This document shows, one piece after another, positions 27,453 to 37,223 of a DNA stretch of 57,892 bases (the stretch's first letter is position 1; every line of letters begins with the position of its first letter). This stretch comes from Gammaproteobacteria bacterium (GTDB lineage: Bacteria; Pseudomonadota; Gammaproteobacteria; DSM-16500). Position numbers and translations under genes: made by a program. The notes beneath the pieces were generated by a model, which was not told the origin of the DNA, did not search any database, and worked only from the letters and a program-made list of their open reading frames with translations. The stretch is taken from contig JABDEF010000002.1 of the NCBI GenBank assembly GCA_013287235.1, forward strand, positions 1-57,892. The letters run 5' to 3'.

Positions 27453-27824
27453 TTAGTCCGACAAATCCCGAAACCGCTTGCGGGTTTTTGGAAAGGTGAG
27501 ATTTTTTTTATATTTTTTCATGGAAAAAAGAATGAAGATCAAGAAAATGACATTTAACAAAAGGATTATAAATACAGAGGATTCAACACTCCAATGTAAC
27601 ATTAAAAAATAAAAAAATAACAGGAAAAGCATGCACGTCCAAATGGAAACACAAACAACCGCTAACAAAACGACAAGGATGGTGAGGCAAATCAAGCTTT
27701 TGCCAGCAACGTGTGCTTCCTTGCTAATTAACGAGAAAGTATGTCGAACGACATTCATAAACGAAGGGATAGCCACAAGTAAGCTTATGAATATCTTACT
27801 AAGATGAGATTTTTTTTTTGCCAT
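27453..27824 (-). CDS. Small membrane protein, YqjE/holin III-like
   Basis: 123 residues with two long hydrophobic segments (about 45-70 and 72-100), a basic start (MAKKKSHLSK) and a basic tail (TRKRFRDLSD). The pattern 'FMNVVRHTFSLISKEAHVAGKS' before two membrane helices is like YqjE-type holin superfamily III proteins. The upstream DUF883 gene supports this, because yqjD and yqjE are neighbours in many proteobacteria. The function of the family is unclear; YqjD binds ribosomes at the membrane. Confidence 0.65.
   Translation of the reverse strand: MAKKKSHLSKIFISLLVAIPSFMNVVRHTFSLISKEAHVAGKSLICLTILVVLLAVVCVSIWTCMLFLLFFYFLMLHWSVESSVFIILLLNVIFLIFILFSMKKYKKNLTFPKTRKRFRDLSD
27471..27489 (+). terminator. 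Short terminator inside the tail of the opposing gene
   Basis: ccgc/gcgg with a two-base loop followed by gttttt lies about 100 bases after the secreted gene's stop. It falls inside the last codons of the convergent 27453 gene. Confidence 0.35.
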
Positions 27825-27843
27825 GCCAAACTATCCTTGACCC

Positions 27844-28116
27844 TTAATATTTTTTTCTTTTTCTGCGCATCGCAAGTCCAATTATCAATCCCGATAACAT
27901 TGCAATTCCCAAAGCCTTAAGCGGTTTTTCATGTACATATTCTTTGACATTTTCCTGTGCATTAGCTGTTTTATCTTTTGCATTTTCAAACGATTCGGAA
28001 AACATATTTTGTGCTTGTCCGCGCATATCGTGTGCTGTATCAGAAAGCATGCGTTTTAGTTGTTGAATATCATGCTTGATTGCATTTTGTTGTTTTTTTA
28101 TCGATGATTTGCTCAT
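27844..28116 (-). CDS. DUF883 (ElaB/YqjD-like) membrane-anchored protein
   Basis: 90 residues: an amphipathic, charged N-terminal helical part ('IKHDIQQLKRMLSDTAHDM'), then 'KTANAQENVKEYVHEKPLKAL' and a single C-terminal membrane helix ending in RRKRKKY. The YVHEKPLKALGIA motif just before the helix is the DUF883 signature. E. coli members tether stationary-phase ribosomes to the membrane. Start ATG 28116 has GGAGGGAG upstream. It sits 19 bases before the YqjE-like gene, with which it likely forms an operon. Confidence 0.88.
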   Translation of the reverse strand: MSKSSIKKQQNAIKHDIQQLKRMLSDTAHDMRGQAQNMFSESFENAKDKTANAQENVKEYVHEKPLKALGIAMLSGLIIGLAMRRKRKKY

Positions 28117-28302
28117 GTCATCTCCCTCCTTGTTATAACTATTATTATAACTGATTTCATTTGACTGGGGTTTTTAATTATTTTTTTTGTATATTTTATA
28201 AACTAAAAATAGATATTAGTTTTTTTATTGTAAAGTTTGTGTGTAATAAAAATAGAAATTTTTTCAACAATTGCCTAATATAAACAAAATGATAACACTG
28301 TT

Positions 28303-28359
28303 GTCATTCCCGCGAACGCGGGAATCCATCCGGATGGATTCCGCGTTCGCGGGAATGAC
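28303..28359. repeat. Family B palindrome (gtcattcccgcgaa type)
   Basis: 29- and 28-base arms differ by one missing base (gtcattcccgcgaacgcggg and its complement). It belongs to the same family as 44915-44980. It lies in the leader of the efflux operon, 20 bases before its first ATG. The preceding 190 bases (28117-28302) are A/T rich with no gene seen. Confidence 0.9.
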
Positions 28360-28378
28360 AGTAGAGGCGTAGGATTTT

Positions 28379-29572
28379 ATGAAAAATTCGATGATGTCGA
28401 ATGCCAATAAGGAAAAACATCGACCATTAAATCGGAAATTGCGTTTTTGGATAATCATTTTTTTAATCGTCATCGCGATATGTTTAATACGATGGTATTA
28501 TCAAAATTGGGCGAATAAAAAACCCGAATCCCCTCCCGTTTCCGTTGTTTCTGCGAATGTTACCACCAAAGATATGCCCATCTATCTCGAAGGATTAGGA
28601 ACTGTCACTTCATATTATTCAGTGACCGTTAAAACACAAATCAATGGCTTATTAATGGATGTATTTTTTAAAGAAGGGCAGTTTGTTAAAAAAGGTGAAC
28701 ATATCGCACAAATTGATCCGCGTCCTTATGAAGCAGCCATTATTCAATATCAAGGTCAGTTACAACGCGATCAAGCGCTACTTGTCAATGCAAAATTAGA
28801 TTTGAAACGCTATCAAACCTTATGGCGTCAAAACTCAGTATCAAAACAAACGCTCGACACACAAGTTTCACTGGTTCAACAAGATGAAGGTACTGTGAAA
28901 ATCGATGAAGGGTTGATCGCAAGTACAAAATTAAATTTAATCTATTGTCGCATTACCTCTCCTATGAATGGCATCATTGGCTTACGTTTGGTGGATCCGG
29001 GTAATTATGTACAAGTCAGTGATACGGGAGGACTGGTGGTGATTACGATGACACAACCGATCACGGTTGTTTTTACGTTGCCGGAAGATAATATCCCGAG
29101 TGTATTAGAAAAAACGCGTGCAGGAAAAACCCTCCCTACATTTGTCTATGATCGTACCCAACATGCATTACTTGACGAAGGCGTTTTATTAGCGATGGAT
29201 AGCGAAGTTGATACATCAACCGGTACGGTGAAATTAAAATCTGAATTTAAAAATGCACAAAATCACTTATATCCCAATCAATTTGTCAATGTGAAACTGC
29301 TTCTCGATATGCTGAAAAATGCCGTTGTTGTGCCGACGGCTGCGATTCAGCATGGTAGCAAGGGTAACTATGTCTATGTCATCCATCCGGATGCAACGGT
29401 TCATTTACAGACTGTCGTCACAGGGCCTGTGAACGGGGATATTACGACCATCTTAGCGGGTTTGAAACAAGGACAACAGGTGGTGGTTGAAGGCGTCGAT
29501 AAGCTGACCGATGGCGCGAAAGTGGCAGTTGCGCCAAATACAATTGCCTCGAAGAGGCCCGCGACCGCATGA
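28379..29572 (+). CDS. RND efflux periplasmic adaptor, MdtA-like
   Basis: 397-residue membrane-fusion protein. There is one N-terminal membrane anchor (about 21-41), a biotinyl-lipoyl-like half 'YSVTVKTQINGLLMDVFFKE', an alpha hairpin ('YQGQLQRDQALLVNAKLDL'), the second lipoyl half 'CRITSPMNGIIGLRLVDPGN', then the beta-barrel and membrane-proximal domains. It bridges the inner-membrane pump and the outer-membrane channel. 'DMPIYLEGLGTVTSYYSVTV' is typical of the MdtA subgroup. The stop overlaps the next start in ATGA. Confidence 0.93.
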   Translation: MKNSMMSNANKEKHRPLNRKLRFWIIIFLIVIAICLIRWYYQNWANKKPESPPVSVVSANVTTKDMPIYLEGLGTVTSYYSVTVKTQINGLLMDVFFKEGQFVKKGEHIAQIDPRPYEAAIIQYQGQLQRDQALLVNAKLDLKRYQTLWRQNSVSKQTLDTQVSLVQQDEGTVKIDEGLIASTKLNLIYCRITSPMNGIIGLRLVDPGNYVQVSDTGGLVVITMTQPITVVFTLPEDNIPSVLEKTRAGKTLPTFVYDRTQHALLDEGVLLAMDSEVDTSTGTVKLKSEFKNAQNHLYPNQFVNVKLLLDMLKNAVVVPTAAIQHGSKGNYVYVIHPDATVHLQTVVTGPVNGDITTILAGLKQGQQVVVEGVDKLTDGAKVAVAPNTIASKRPATA

Positions 29573-32500
29573 ATCCATCGCGCATTTTTATTTTGCGGCC
29601 GATTGCAACGTCGCTGTTGATGATTGCATTATTATTATCTGGATTGCTTAGCTTTAGATTATTACCAGTTGCCTCATTGCCGGAAGTGGATTATCCCACC
29701 ATTCAAGTGTTGACGTTTTATCCGGGTGCTAGTCCCATGGTGATGGAAACAGCCGTGACCGCCCCTTTGGAGCGTCAATTTGGCCAAATGCCTGGATTAA
29801 GTCAGATGACGTCGACAAGTTCAAGTACGGCGTCTCTTATCATTTTACAATTTGATCTCAGTTTAAGTTTAGATGTGGCCGAACAAGAAGTACAAGCCGC
29901 CATTAATACGGCTTCCACTTATTTACCACAGAATCTTCCAAATCCACCCATTTACAGTAAAGTGAATCCGGCAGATACCCCCGTGATGACACTCGCTTTG
30001 ACATCAAATACATTACCTTTGCCCACCGTTGAAGATTTTGCGGATACGAGGCTCTCACAAAAAATTTCACAATTGTCAGGTGTCGGTTTAGTGACGATTG
30101 CAGGAGGTCAGCGTCCCGCGGTGCGTATCAATGTCAATCCTACCGCGCTTGCGGCTTATCAATTGAATCTTGAGGATGTGCGTACTGCGATTAATAATCA
30201 AAATGTGAATGCTGCCAAAGGAAGTTTTGACGGGCCGAGACTTTCTTATATCATTAATGCCAACGATCAATTATTGACAAGCGCAGGCTACAAACCTTTG
30301 ATTATTGCCTACCGAAATAATGCGCCCATTCGTCTTTCGGATGTGGCAACCGTTAAAGATGGCGCGCAAGATGTCAATCAAGCCGCTTGGATGAATTTAA
30401 TCCCTGCGGTCATTATGAATATTCAACGGCAACCCGGTGCAAATGTGATTGCGGTTGCCGATCGCATCAAACAATTATTGCCGACCATACAAGCGGCACT
30501 CCCCGGTGCTATTCATATTGACATCCTTTCAGATCGTACGAATACGATTCGTGCCTCCATCAGTGAAGTGCGACTGGATTTAATATTATCCGTGATACTG
30601 GTTGTCATCGTAATATTTTTATTTTTAAGTAATCTCAAAGCAACCCTGATTCCAAGTATTTCTGTACCGCTTTCTTTAATCGGTACCTTTGGTGCGATGT
30701 ATCTTTTAGGATTCAGTGTGAATAATCTGACGTTAATGGCGCTTACCATTGCAGCAGGATTTGTGGTCGATGATGCGATTGTCATGATTGAAAATATTTC
30801 GCGCTATGTGGAAAGCGGTGAAAAATCTATTGATGCCGCGTTAAAAGGTGCAAAGCAAATCGGTTTCACTATCCTATCTTTGACAGTGTCATTGATTGCC
30901 GTTTTAATTCCATTGCTTTTTATGAGTGATGTCATTGGACGTTTATTTCGTGAATTTGCGATGACGTTATCGGTGACAATATTGCTTTCCGCTTTTGTAT
31001 CATTGACTTTGACGCCAATGCTTTGTTCCCGCATATTGCGTCATCGTGAAATCACGGAATACAGTCGTTTTGAACGTAAATCCCGGGAAGTTTTAGATCG
31101 TATGATTGAGCGTTATAAAAAATCTTTGCAAATGGTGCTCGATCATCAGCCGATTATATTAATCATTGCAATCCTCACATTATTGATTTCTTTATTTTTA
31201 TTTTACATGATTCCCAAAGGCTTTTTTCCCATACAAGATACAGGTGTTATTCAAGGTATTTCAGAGGCGCCGCAATCTATTTCATTTGATGCAATGGTAA
31301 AAGAACAAGAAAAACTCGCGAAAATAATATTACAAGATCCCGCCGTTTTAAATTTATCCTCGTTTATTGGCGTGGATGGTATTAATACCACGTTAAATAG
31401 TGGGCGTTTTTTAATTACGTTAAAGCCTTTAAATCAACGCGATGCGGGAGCTACGGACGTGATACGGCGTCTCATGCCACAATTAGAAAAAATTCCGGGT
31501 ACTAAACTTTTTATGCAATCCGTGCAAGATTTAACGATTGATGCTCGGGTCAGCCGTACACAATTTCAATACAGCTTGGGTTCACCCAATTTCGACGCCG
31601 TTATCAAATGGACAAATACATTTGTCGCAAAATTGCGTCACATCCCACTTTTACAAGATGTCACATCCGATATTCAAAATGAGGGATTGCAAACGAATAT
31701 TACCATTGATCGGGAGACCGCATCACGTTTTGGCATTTCAACACAATTGATTGATGATACCCTTTATGATGCATTTGGACAGCGTTTAATTTCAACGCTG
31801 TATACACAAAGTAATCAATATTATGCGGTGATGGATGCTTTTCCTTCTTTATCAAAAGGGCCCGATGCTTTAAAAAATATTTATATTCAATCGACATTGG
31901 GCGGTGCTGTTCCCTTGAGTGCATTTACAAAAGTATCTCAAGGTACGGGGCCGCTTGTTTTGAATCGTCAAAATCAGTTTCCCGTTGCCACGGTATCTTT
32001 TAATCTTGCACCGAATGCGGCATTGGGAGATGCCATGAATGCAATCGATCAAGCAAAAAATGATATTCGTATACCGAAAAGTATTAATACCAGTTATGAA
32101 GGGGCTGCGAAAATTTTTAATGGTTCATTGAATAATGAAGCATGGCTAGTATTAGCAGCTATTCTTGTGGTTTATATTGTGTTGGGGGTGTTATATGAAA
32201 GTTATATTCATCCTGTTACGATTTTATCGACGCTTCCTTCTGCCTGTATGGGTGCATTATTGACGTTATGGTTGACGAATAATCCTTTAAGCGTGATTGC
32301 ACTCATTGGTATTATTTTATTGATTGGTATTGTCATGAAAAATGCGATCATGATGATTGATTTTGCACTCGAACAAGAGCGTGTGTATGGGAAATCGCCT
32401 AAAGATGCTATTTTTGAAGCGGGTATTTTGCGTTTTCGTCCCATTGTCATGACAACGTGTGCCTCCATGTTAGGGGCTTTTCCATTGGCTTTCGGTACCG

Positions 32501-32655
32501 GTATGGGTGCGGAATTGAGACGGCCTTTGGGCATTGTGATTATCAGTGGATTGGTGGTCAGTCAATTGTTGACGCTTTATACGACGCCGGTGATTTATTT
32601 AGCATTTGATAAACTGGCACGTTTCAGACTGACTCGATCCGAGGTGAGAGAATGA
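29569..32655 (+). CDS. RND efflux pump subunit, MdtB-like
   Basis: 1028-residue inner-membrane drug/proton antiporter of the HAE1 group. It has twelve membrane segments, two large periplasmic loops and the proton-relay Asp pair in 'GFVVDDAIVMIENISR'. 'FILRPIATSLLMIALLLSGL' opens the protein, and 'NPADTPVMTLALTS' and 'GVLYESYIHPVTILSTLPSA' match MdtB/MdtC-type pumps, which work as heteromultimers (commonly two B and one C). It is followed by a second, similar subunit, as in mdtABC. Substrates in E. coli include bile salts and novobiocin. Confidence 0.94.
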   Translation: MNPSRIFILRPIATSLLMIALLLSGLLSFRLLPVASLPEVDYPTIQVLTFYPGASPMVMETAVTAPLERQFGQMPGLSQMTSTSSSTASLIILQFDLSLSLDVAEQEVQAAINTASTYLPQNLPNPPIYSKVNPADTPVMTLALTSNTLPLPTVEDFADTRLSQKISQLSGVGLVTIAGGQRPAVRINVNPTALAAYQLNLEDVRTAINNQNVNAAKGSFDGPRLSYIINANDQLLTSAGYKPLIIAYRNNAPIRLSDVATVKDGAQDVNQAAWMNLIPAVIMNIQRQPGANVIAVADRIKQLLPTIQAALPGAIHIDILSDRTNTIRASISEVRLDLILSVILVVIVIFLFLSNLKATLIPSISVPLSLIGTFGAMYLLGFSVNNLTLMALTIAAGFVVDDAIVMIENISRYVESGEKSIDAALKGAKQIGFTILSLTVSLIAVLIPLLFMSDVIGRLFREFAMTLSVTILLSAFVSLTLTPMLCSRILRHREITEYSRFERKSREVLDRMIERYKKSLQMVLDHQPIILIIAILTLLISLFLFYMIPKGFFPIQDTGVIQGISEAPQSISFDAMVKEQEKLAKIILQDPAVLNLSSFIGVDGINTTLNSGRFLITLKPLNQRDAGATDVIRRLMPQLEKIPGTKLFMQSVQDLTIDARVSRTQFQYSLGSPNFDAVIKWTNTFVAKLRHIPLLQDVTSDIQNEGLQTNITIDRETASRFGISTQLIDDTLYDAFGQRLISTLYTQSNQYYAVMDAFPSLSKGPDALKNIYIQSTLGGAVPLSAFTKVSQGTGPLVLNRQNQFPVATVSFNLAPNAALGDAMNAIDQAKNDIRIPKSINTSYEGAAKIFNGSLNNEAWLVLAAILVVYIVLGVLYESYIHPVTILSTLPSACMGALLTLWLTNNPLSVIALIGIILLIGIVMKNAIMMIDFALEQERVYGKSPKDAIFEAGILRFRPIVMTTCASMLGAFPLAFGTGMGAELRRPLGIVIISGLVVSQLLTLYTTPVIYLAFDKLARFRLTRSEVRE

Positions 32656-35600
32656 GTTTATTCTCACTTTTTATTTATCGGCCGATTGCAACGACGCTAC
32701 TCGCCTTGGGTGTGGCCATTGCAGGTATTGCAGCATTTAATTTATTACCGGTTTCTGCTCTACCTGAAATTGACTTTCCAACGATTTCGGTTGGAGCCTC
32801 ATTACCGGGTGGAAGTCCTGAAACCATGGCAACCTCTGTTGCAACACCGCTAGAACGTCAGATTGGTCGAATCGCGGGGGTGACGCAATTAACTTCAACC
32901 AGTACTTTAGGTACGACGGGTATTACGGTGCAATTTGACTTGAATCGCGATATTAATGGCGCTGCATCCGATATTCAAGCAGCAATCAATGCAGCGCGCA
33001 GTCAATTACCGATCAATCTGCCAAATAATCCCACTTATCGTAAATTTAATCCGGCAGATGCACCCATTCTTATTCTTGCACTCACCTCGTCTATTTATAC
33101 ACGGGGGCAACTGTATGATTATGCATCGACGATTTTGGCGCAATCGTTGTCGGAAGTGAGTGGGGTAGGTCAAGTGATCGTAGGCGGGAGTTCTTTGCCT
33201 GCGGTACGCGTAGAGCTCGACCCGAATGCATTAAGTAGTTATGGTATTGCTTTAAGTGATGTCCAAAATACATTATCCAATGCGAATTCCAATCGCCCAA
33301 AAGGCCAATTATCCTTTGATGGGACTACATCACAAATTGTGACGAATGATCAATTACATAAAGCCTTCGAATATGAGCCATTGGTGGTACGTTATAAAAA
33401 TGGTAATACGGTGCAGTTGAAAGATATCGCAACAGTCACGGATTCCGTCGAAAATGTGCGGAATGCGGGATTATCCAATGGTAAACCTGCGGTAATGTTG
33501 GTCGTGTTTAAGCAGCCTGGGGCAAATGTGGTTGAGACCGTCGATCATGTCTATGCTTCTTTACCCTTTTTGAAAGCAACCATTCCGGATGCGATTGATA
33601 TTTCCGTTGCGATGGATCGCACGATCACCATACGCGCTTCATTACATGATGTGGAATTGACATTGCTGGTCGCTATTATTTTAGTCGTGCTTGTGGTGTA
33701 TGTTTTTTTAGGCAATATGCGTTCCATGTTGATTCCAAGTGTTGCAGTGCCGCTTTCTCTTTTAGCCACCTTTGGTGTGATGAAATTAATGGGATACACC
33801 TTAGATAATTTATCTTTAATGGCACTCACGATTTCAACAGGGTTTGTAGTGGATGATGCGGTGGTGGTTTTAGAAAATATTACGCGTCATATTGAGCAAG
33901 GGATGAAACCCTTGGAAGCGGCATTGCTCGGTGCAAAAGAAGTCGGTTTTACCGTGCTTTCTATGAGTACTTCTCTTATTGCTGTTTTTATTCCTATTCT
34001 TTTGATGGGCGGGATTGTGGGACGATTATTTCGTGAATTTGCGATTACGTTATCGACAGCGATCGTAATGTCACTGATGGTTTCGCTCACTGTGACGCCG
34101 ATGATGTGTGCGTATTTATTGAAAAAAGAACAAGTGTCAGCAGTTAAAAAACATTTTTTAACCCGTACGTTTGATCGTTTACATCAATTTTATGAAAAAA
34201 GTTTACGCGTGGTATTGGATCATACGAAATTAATGTTATTTATCACGATTGTTGCGATATTTTTAAATATATTTTTATTTATTATTGTGCCAAAAGGATT
34301 TTTTCCGCAACAAGATACAGGCAGGATTGTGGCACAAATTCAAGCGGATCAAAATATTTCATTTCAAGCCATGGTAAAAAAATTACAAATGTTTGTGGAT
34401 ATCGTGACAAAAGATCATGCCGTGCAAAATGTGGTAGGGTTTATTGGCGCCGGCGGAAGTAGCACGACGAATTCGGGTTCTGTTTTTATTTCACTGAAAC
34501 CTTTAAATGAACGCAATTTATCGGTGGACGGTGTGGTTAATCGATTACGGAAAGAATTATCCGTTGTGACAGGTGCAACACTTTATATGCAAGCTGCACA
34601 AGATCTTTTGGTGGGCGGACGTTTGGGGAATGCGCAATATCAATTTACGATGACAGCGGATAATTTAAATGAATTAAATGTTTGGGGGCCGCGTGTTCTC
34701 GTCGCCCTTCAGCAAGTACCCGAAATTGTCGATGTGAATAGTGATCAGTTAAATCATGGATTGCAATCCTATATCACCATTGATCGTGATACCGCTGCGC
34801 GTTTCGGTATTACACCAGAAACCATCGATAACATTCTTTACAATGCTTTTGGTCAAGATCAAGTGTCTGTGATGTATACGCCTTTAAATCAATATCATGT
34901 GGTGATGGAGGTCGCACCGCGCTTTTGGCAATATCCAGAAACATTAAATACAATGTATGTGCCAGGTGTGAATGGCATACTCGTGCCATTGTCTGTTTTT
35001 TCAAAATATCAAAATTCGAATACCTTATTGTCTGTGAATCATCAAGGGCAATTGCCTGCTTCAACTATTTCTTTTAATTTAAAGCCGCATGTGGCACTCG
35101 GTGACGCTGTGAATGCGATTACGAATCGTATGAAAGAGATGAATTTACCTGTGACGGTTCAAAGTTCTTTTCAAGGAACGGCGGCCGCATTTCAAGAGTC
35201 GCTTGCGAATGAAGGGTACCTCATTTTGATGGCATTATTAGCGGTTTATATTGTGTTAGGCATATTATATGAAAGTACTATTCATCCTTTTACCATTCTT
35301 TCCACATTACCCACCGCAGGTGTGGGCGCATTACTTGCGCTGCTTATCACACGTACGGATTTTAGTATCATTGCATTGATTGGATTGATTTTGTTAATTG
35401 GCATTGTAAAGAAAAATGCCATCATGATGATCGATTTTGCATTGACCGCGAAAAGAAAAGAAAATAAATCATCCAGAGATGCGATTTATGAAGCGGCTGT
35501 TTTGCGATTTCGTCCGATTATGATGACGACCTTCGCTGCGATGTTCGGTGCATTTCCATTGGCATTTGGGCTTGGCATTGGATCGGAGCTTCGAAGACCG

Positions 35601-35738
35601 TTGGGTGTTGTCATTATTGGGGGGCTCTTGATCAGTCAAATATTCACTGTCTATACGACACCTGTGATTTATTTAGCTTTTGAAAGACTTTCTGATTGGA
35701 CACGGGGGTATTCTCGCTGGAAAGAGAAACATATATGA
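32652..35738 (+). CDS. RND efflux pump subunit, MdtC-like
   Basis: Second HAE1-type pump protein, also 1028 residues, clearly related to the upstream subunit (same 'RPIATTLLALGVAIAGIAAF' opening, 'GFVVDDAVVVLENITRH' Asp pair, 'GILYESTIHPFTILSTLPTA'). The equal lengths and tandem order fit a duplication that gave the MdtB/MdtC pair. It overlaps its neighbours by 4 bases on both sides, so stoichiometry is probably set by coupled translation. Confidence 0.94.
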   Translation: MSLFSLFIYRPIATTLLALGVAIAGIAAFNLLPVSALPEIDFPTISVGASLPGGSPETMATSVATPLERQIGRIAGVTQLTSTSTLGTTGITVQFDLNRDINGAASDIQAAINAARSQLPINLPNNPTYRKFNPADAPILILALTSSIYTRGQLYDYASTILAQSLSEVSGVGQVIVGGSSLPAVRVELDPNALSSYGIALSDVQNTLSNANSNRPKGQLSFDGTTSQIVTNDQLHKAFEYEPLVVRYKNGNTVQLKDIATVTDSVENVRNAGLSNGKPAVMLVVFKQPGANVVETVDHVYASLPFLKATIPDAIDISVAMDRTITIRASLHDVELTLLVAIILVVLVVYVFLGNMRSMLIPSVAVPLSLLATFGVMKLMGYTLDNLSLMALTISTGFVVDDAVVVLENITRHIEQGMKPLEAALLGAKEVGFTVLSMSTSLIAVFIPILLMGGIVGRLFREFAITLSTAIVMSLMVSLTVTPMMCAYLLKKEQVSAVKKHFLTRTFDRLHQFYEKSLRVVLDHTKLMLFITIVAIFLNIFLFIIVPKGFFPQQDTGRIVAQIQADQNISFQAMVKKLQMFVDIVTKDHAVQNVVGFIGAGGSSTTNSGSVFISLKPLNERNLSVDGVVNRLRKELSVVTGATLYMQAAQDLLVGGRLGNAQYQFTMTADNLNELNVWGPRVLVALQQVPEIVDVNSDQLNHGLQSYITIDRDTAARFGITPETIDNILYNAFGQDQVSVMYTPLNQYHVVMEVAPRFWQYPETLNTMYVPGVNGILVPLSVFSKYQNSNTLLSVNHQGQLPASTISFNLKPHVALGDAVNAITNRMKEMNLPVTVQSSFQGTAAAFQESLANEGYLILMALLAVYIVLGILYESTIHPFTILSTLPTAGVGALLALLITRTDFSIIALIGLILLIGIVKKNAIMMIDFALTAKRKENKSSRDAIYEAAVLRFRPIMMTTFAAMFGAFPLAFGLGIGSELRRPLGVVIIGGLLISQIFTVYTTPVIYLAFERLSDWTRGYSRWKEKHI

Positions 35739-37219
35739 AAAAGTTAGTCATCTTCACCATGGCGTTTTTATTACTTTCGGCGTGTGCTGTGGGTCCGAAT
35801 TATGTGCGGCCAAAGGTGATCGTGCCTCAAAAATATAAAGAAGCACCTAAGGGTTGGAAACTCGCAGAACCGAGAGACAATTGTGATCGAGGTCAATGGT
35901 GGAAGATTTTCCATGACGAAAGATTAAATCAAATGGAAGCCCAACTAAATATCACGAACCAAAATATCGCCCAAGCGGCAGCGAATTATCAACAATCGTT
36001 GGCACTGGTGACTGAGGCCAAGGCTGCTTTTTATCCGACATTGTCTGCGCTTGTCGATATCACACGTCAAAAACAAGGTGCGGGCTCCACCTCATTTGTG
36101 AGTACTTCGGGTACTTCCGTTTCATCAGGACAAGTGACGACTGGCGCAAGTGGAAATGGGTCAGGGAAAATTACCACTTTTCATACGGTATCATTGAATG
36201 CGGCGTGGGAAATTGATATATGGGGTGCCGTACAACGCAATATTGAATCTGCCGTTGCAACAGCTGAATCCAGTTATGCCAATATTGAAGTGGCCAGATT
36301 GTCCGCTGCAGCCACGCTTGCGCAGGAGTATTTTCAATTACGTGCATTAGATCGCGATCAAAAAATTTTAGATGAGACGGTCAAAGAGTATCGAAAAATA
36401 CTGCAATATACCCGTAATCGTTATAAATCGGGCGTCGATAGTGAGAGTGATATTGTATCAGCCGAAGGGGAGTTGGAATCGGCGATCGCCGCAGCCATTG
36501 CCAATGGCATTGCCCGTGCACAAACAGAACATGCGATTGCCGTTTTAATCGGCATTCCGCCGGCTGATTTTTCTATTCCCTTTTTACCTTTAGAGGGAAG
36601 GCCGCCAGAAATACCTTTGGAAGTGCCGACCGCACTTTTGGAACGCCGTCCAGATATTGCAGCAGCTGAACGTCTCATGGCGTCAGCCAATGCACAAATT
36701 GGCGTTGCGATTGCGGCTTTTTTCCCCACATTAACGCTTTCTGGCGATGGTAGTTATACACATCAAGGATGGAAACATTGGCTGTCGTTCAAAAATGCCA
36801 GTTGGTCGATTGCAGGAGAAGTGGCGGATACGATTTTAGACGGTGGATTACGTTTGGCAACGGTGCAAGCGAATCAAGCAGCATTTGCTTCCGATGTTGC
36901 GGCTTACCGAGAAACGGTGCTGACCGCATTTCAAAATGTGGAAGATAGTCTTGCGTCACTTCGCATCTTGAAAAAAGAATGGGTAGCGGAAAATAAAGCG
37001 TATCTCAGTGCCAAAAAAGCGTTGGATATTGTTATTAATCAATATAATGCAGGCACGACGGATTACAATAGCGTAACCATTGCAGAAACGAATACGTATA
37101 CGGCAGAGAAGACGGCTGCGGATATCGTCGGTCAAGAATTTGTTTCTGCGGTATTATTAATTAAAGCACTGGGCGGTGGTTGGGATGCTTGCGCGATGTG
37201 TTGTGCGGTTTCAACATAA
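35735..37219 (+). CDS. Outer-membrane efflux lipoprotein, NodT/OprM family
   Basis: 494 residues from ATG 35735, which overlaps the mdtC-like stop in ATGA; the longer frame adds 13 residues inside mdtC. The signal peptide ends in lipobox LLSAC with Cys17 as the lipidated residue, followed by the NodT-type VGPNYVRP. Two OEP repeats are visible ('AAWEIDIWGAVQRNIESAVA' and 'VADTILDGGLRLATVQANQA'), forming the TolC-like channel. It completes a self-contained tripartite pump. Confidence 0.95.
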   Translation: MKKLVIFTMAFLLLSACAVGPNYVRPKVIVPQKYKEAPKGWKLAEPRDNCDRGQWWKIFHDERLNQMEAQLNITNQNIAQAAANYQQSLALVTEAKAAFYPTLSALVDITRQKQGAGSTSFVSTSGTSVSSGQVTTGASGNGSGKITTFHTVSLNAAWEIDIWGAVQRNIESAVATAESSYANIEVARLSAAATLAQEYFQLRALDRDQKILDETVKEYRKILQYTRNRYKSGVDSESDIVSAEGELESAIAAAIANGIARAQTEHAIAVLIGIPPADFSIPFLPLEGRPPEIPLEVPTALLERRPDIAAAERLMASANAQIGVAIAAFFPTLTLSGDGSYTHQGWKHWLSFKNASWSIAGEVADTILDGGLRLATVQANQAAFASDVAAYRETVLTAFQNVEDSLASLRILKKEWVAENKAYLSAKKALDIVINQYNAGTTDYNSVTIAETNTYTAEKTAADIVGQEFVSAVLLIKALGGGWDACAMCCAVST

Positions 37220-37223
37220 TGAT

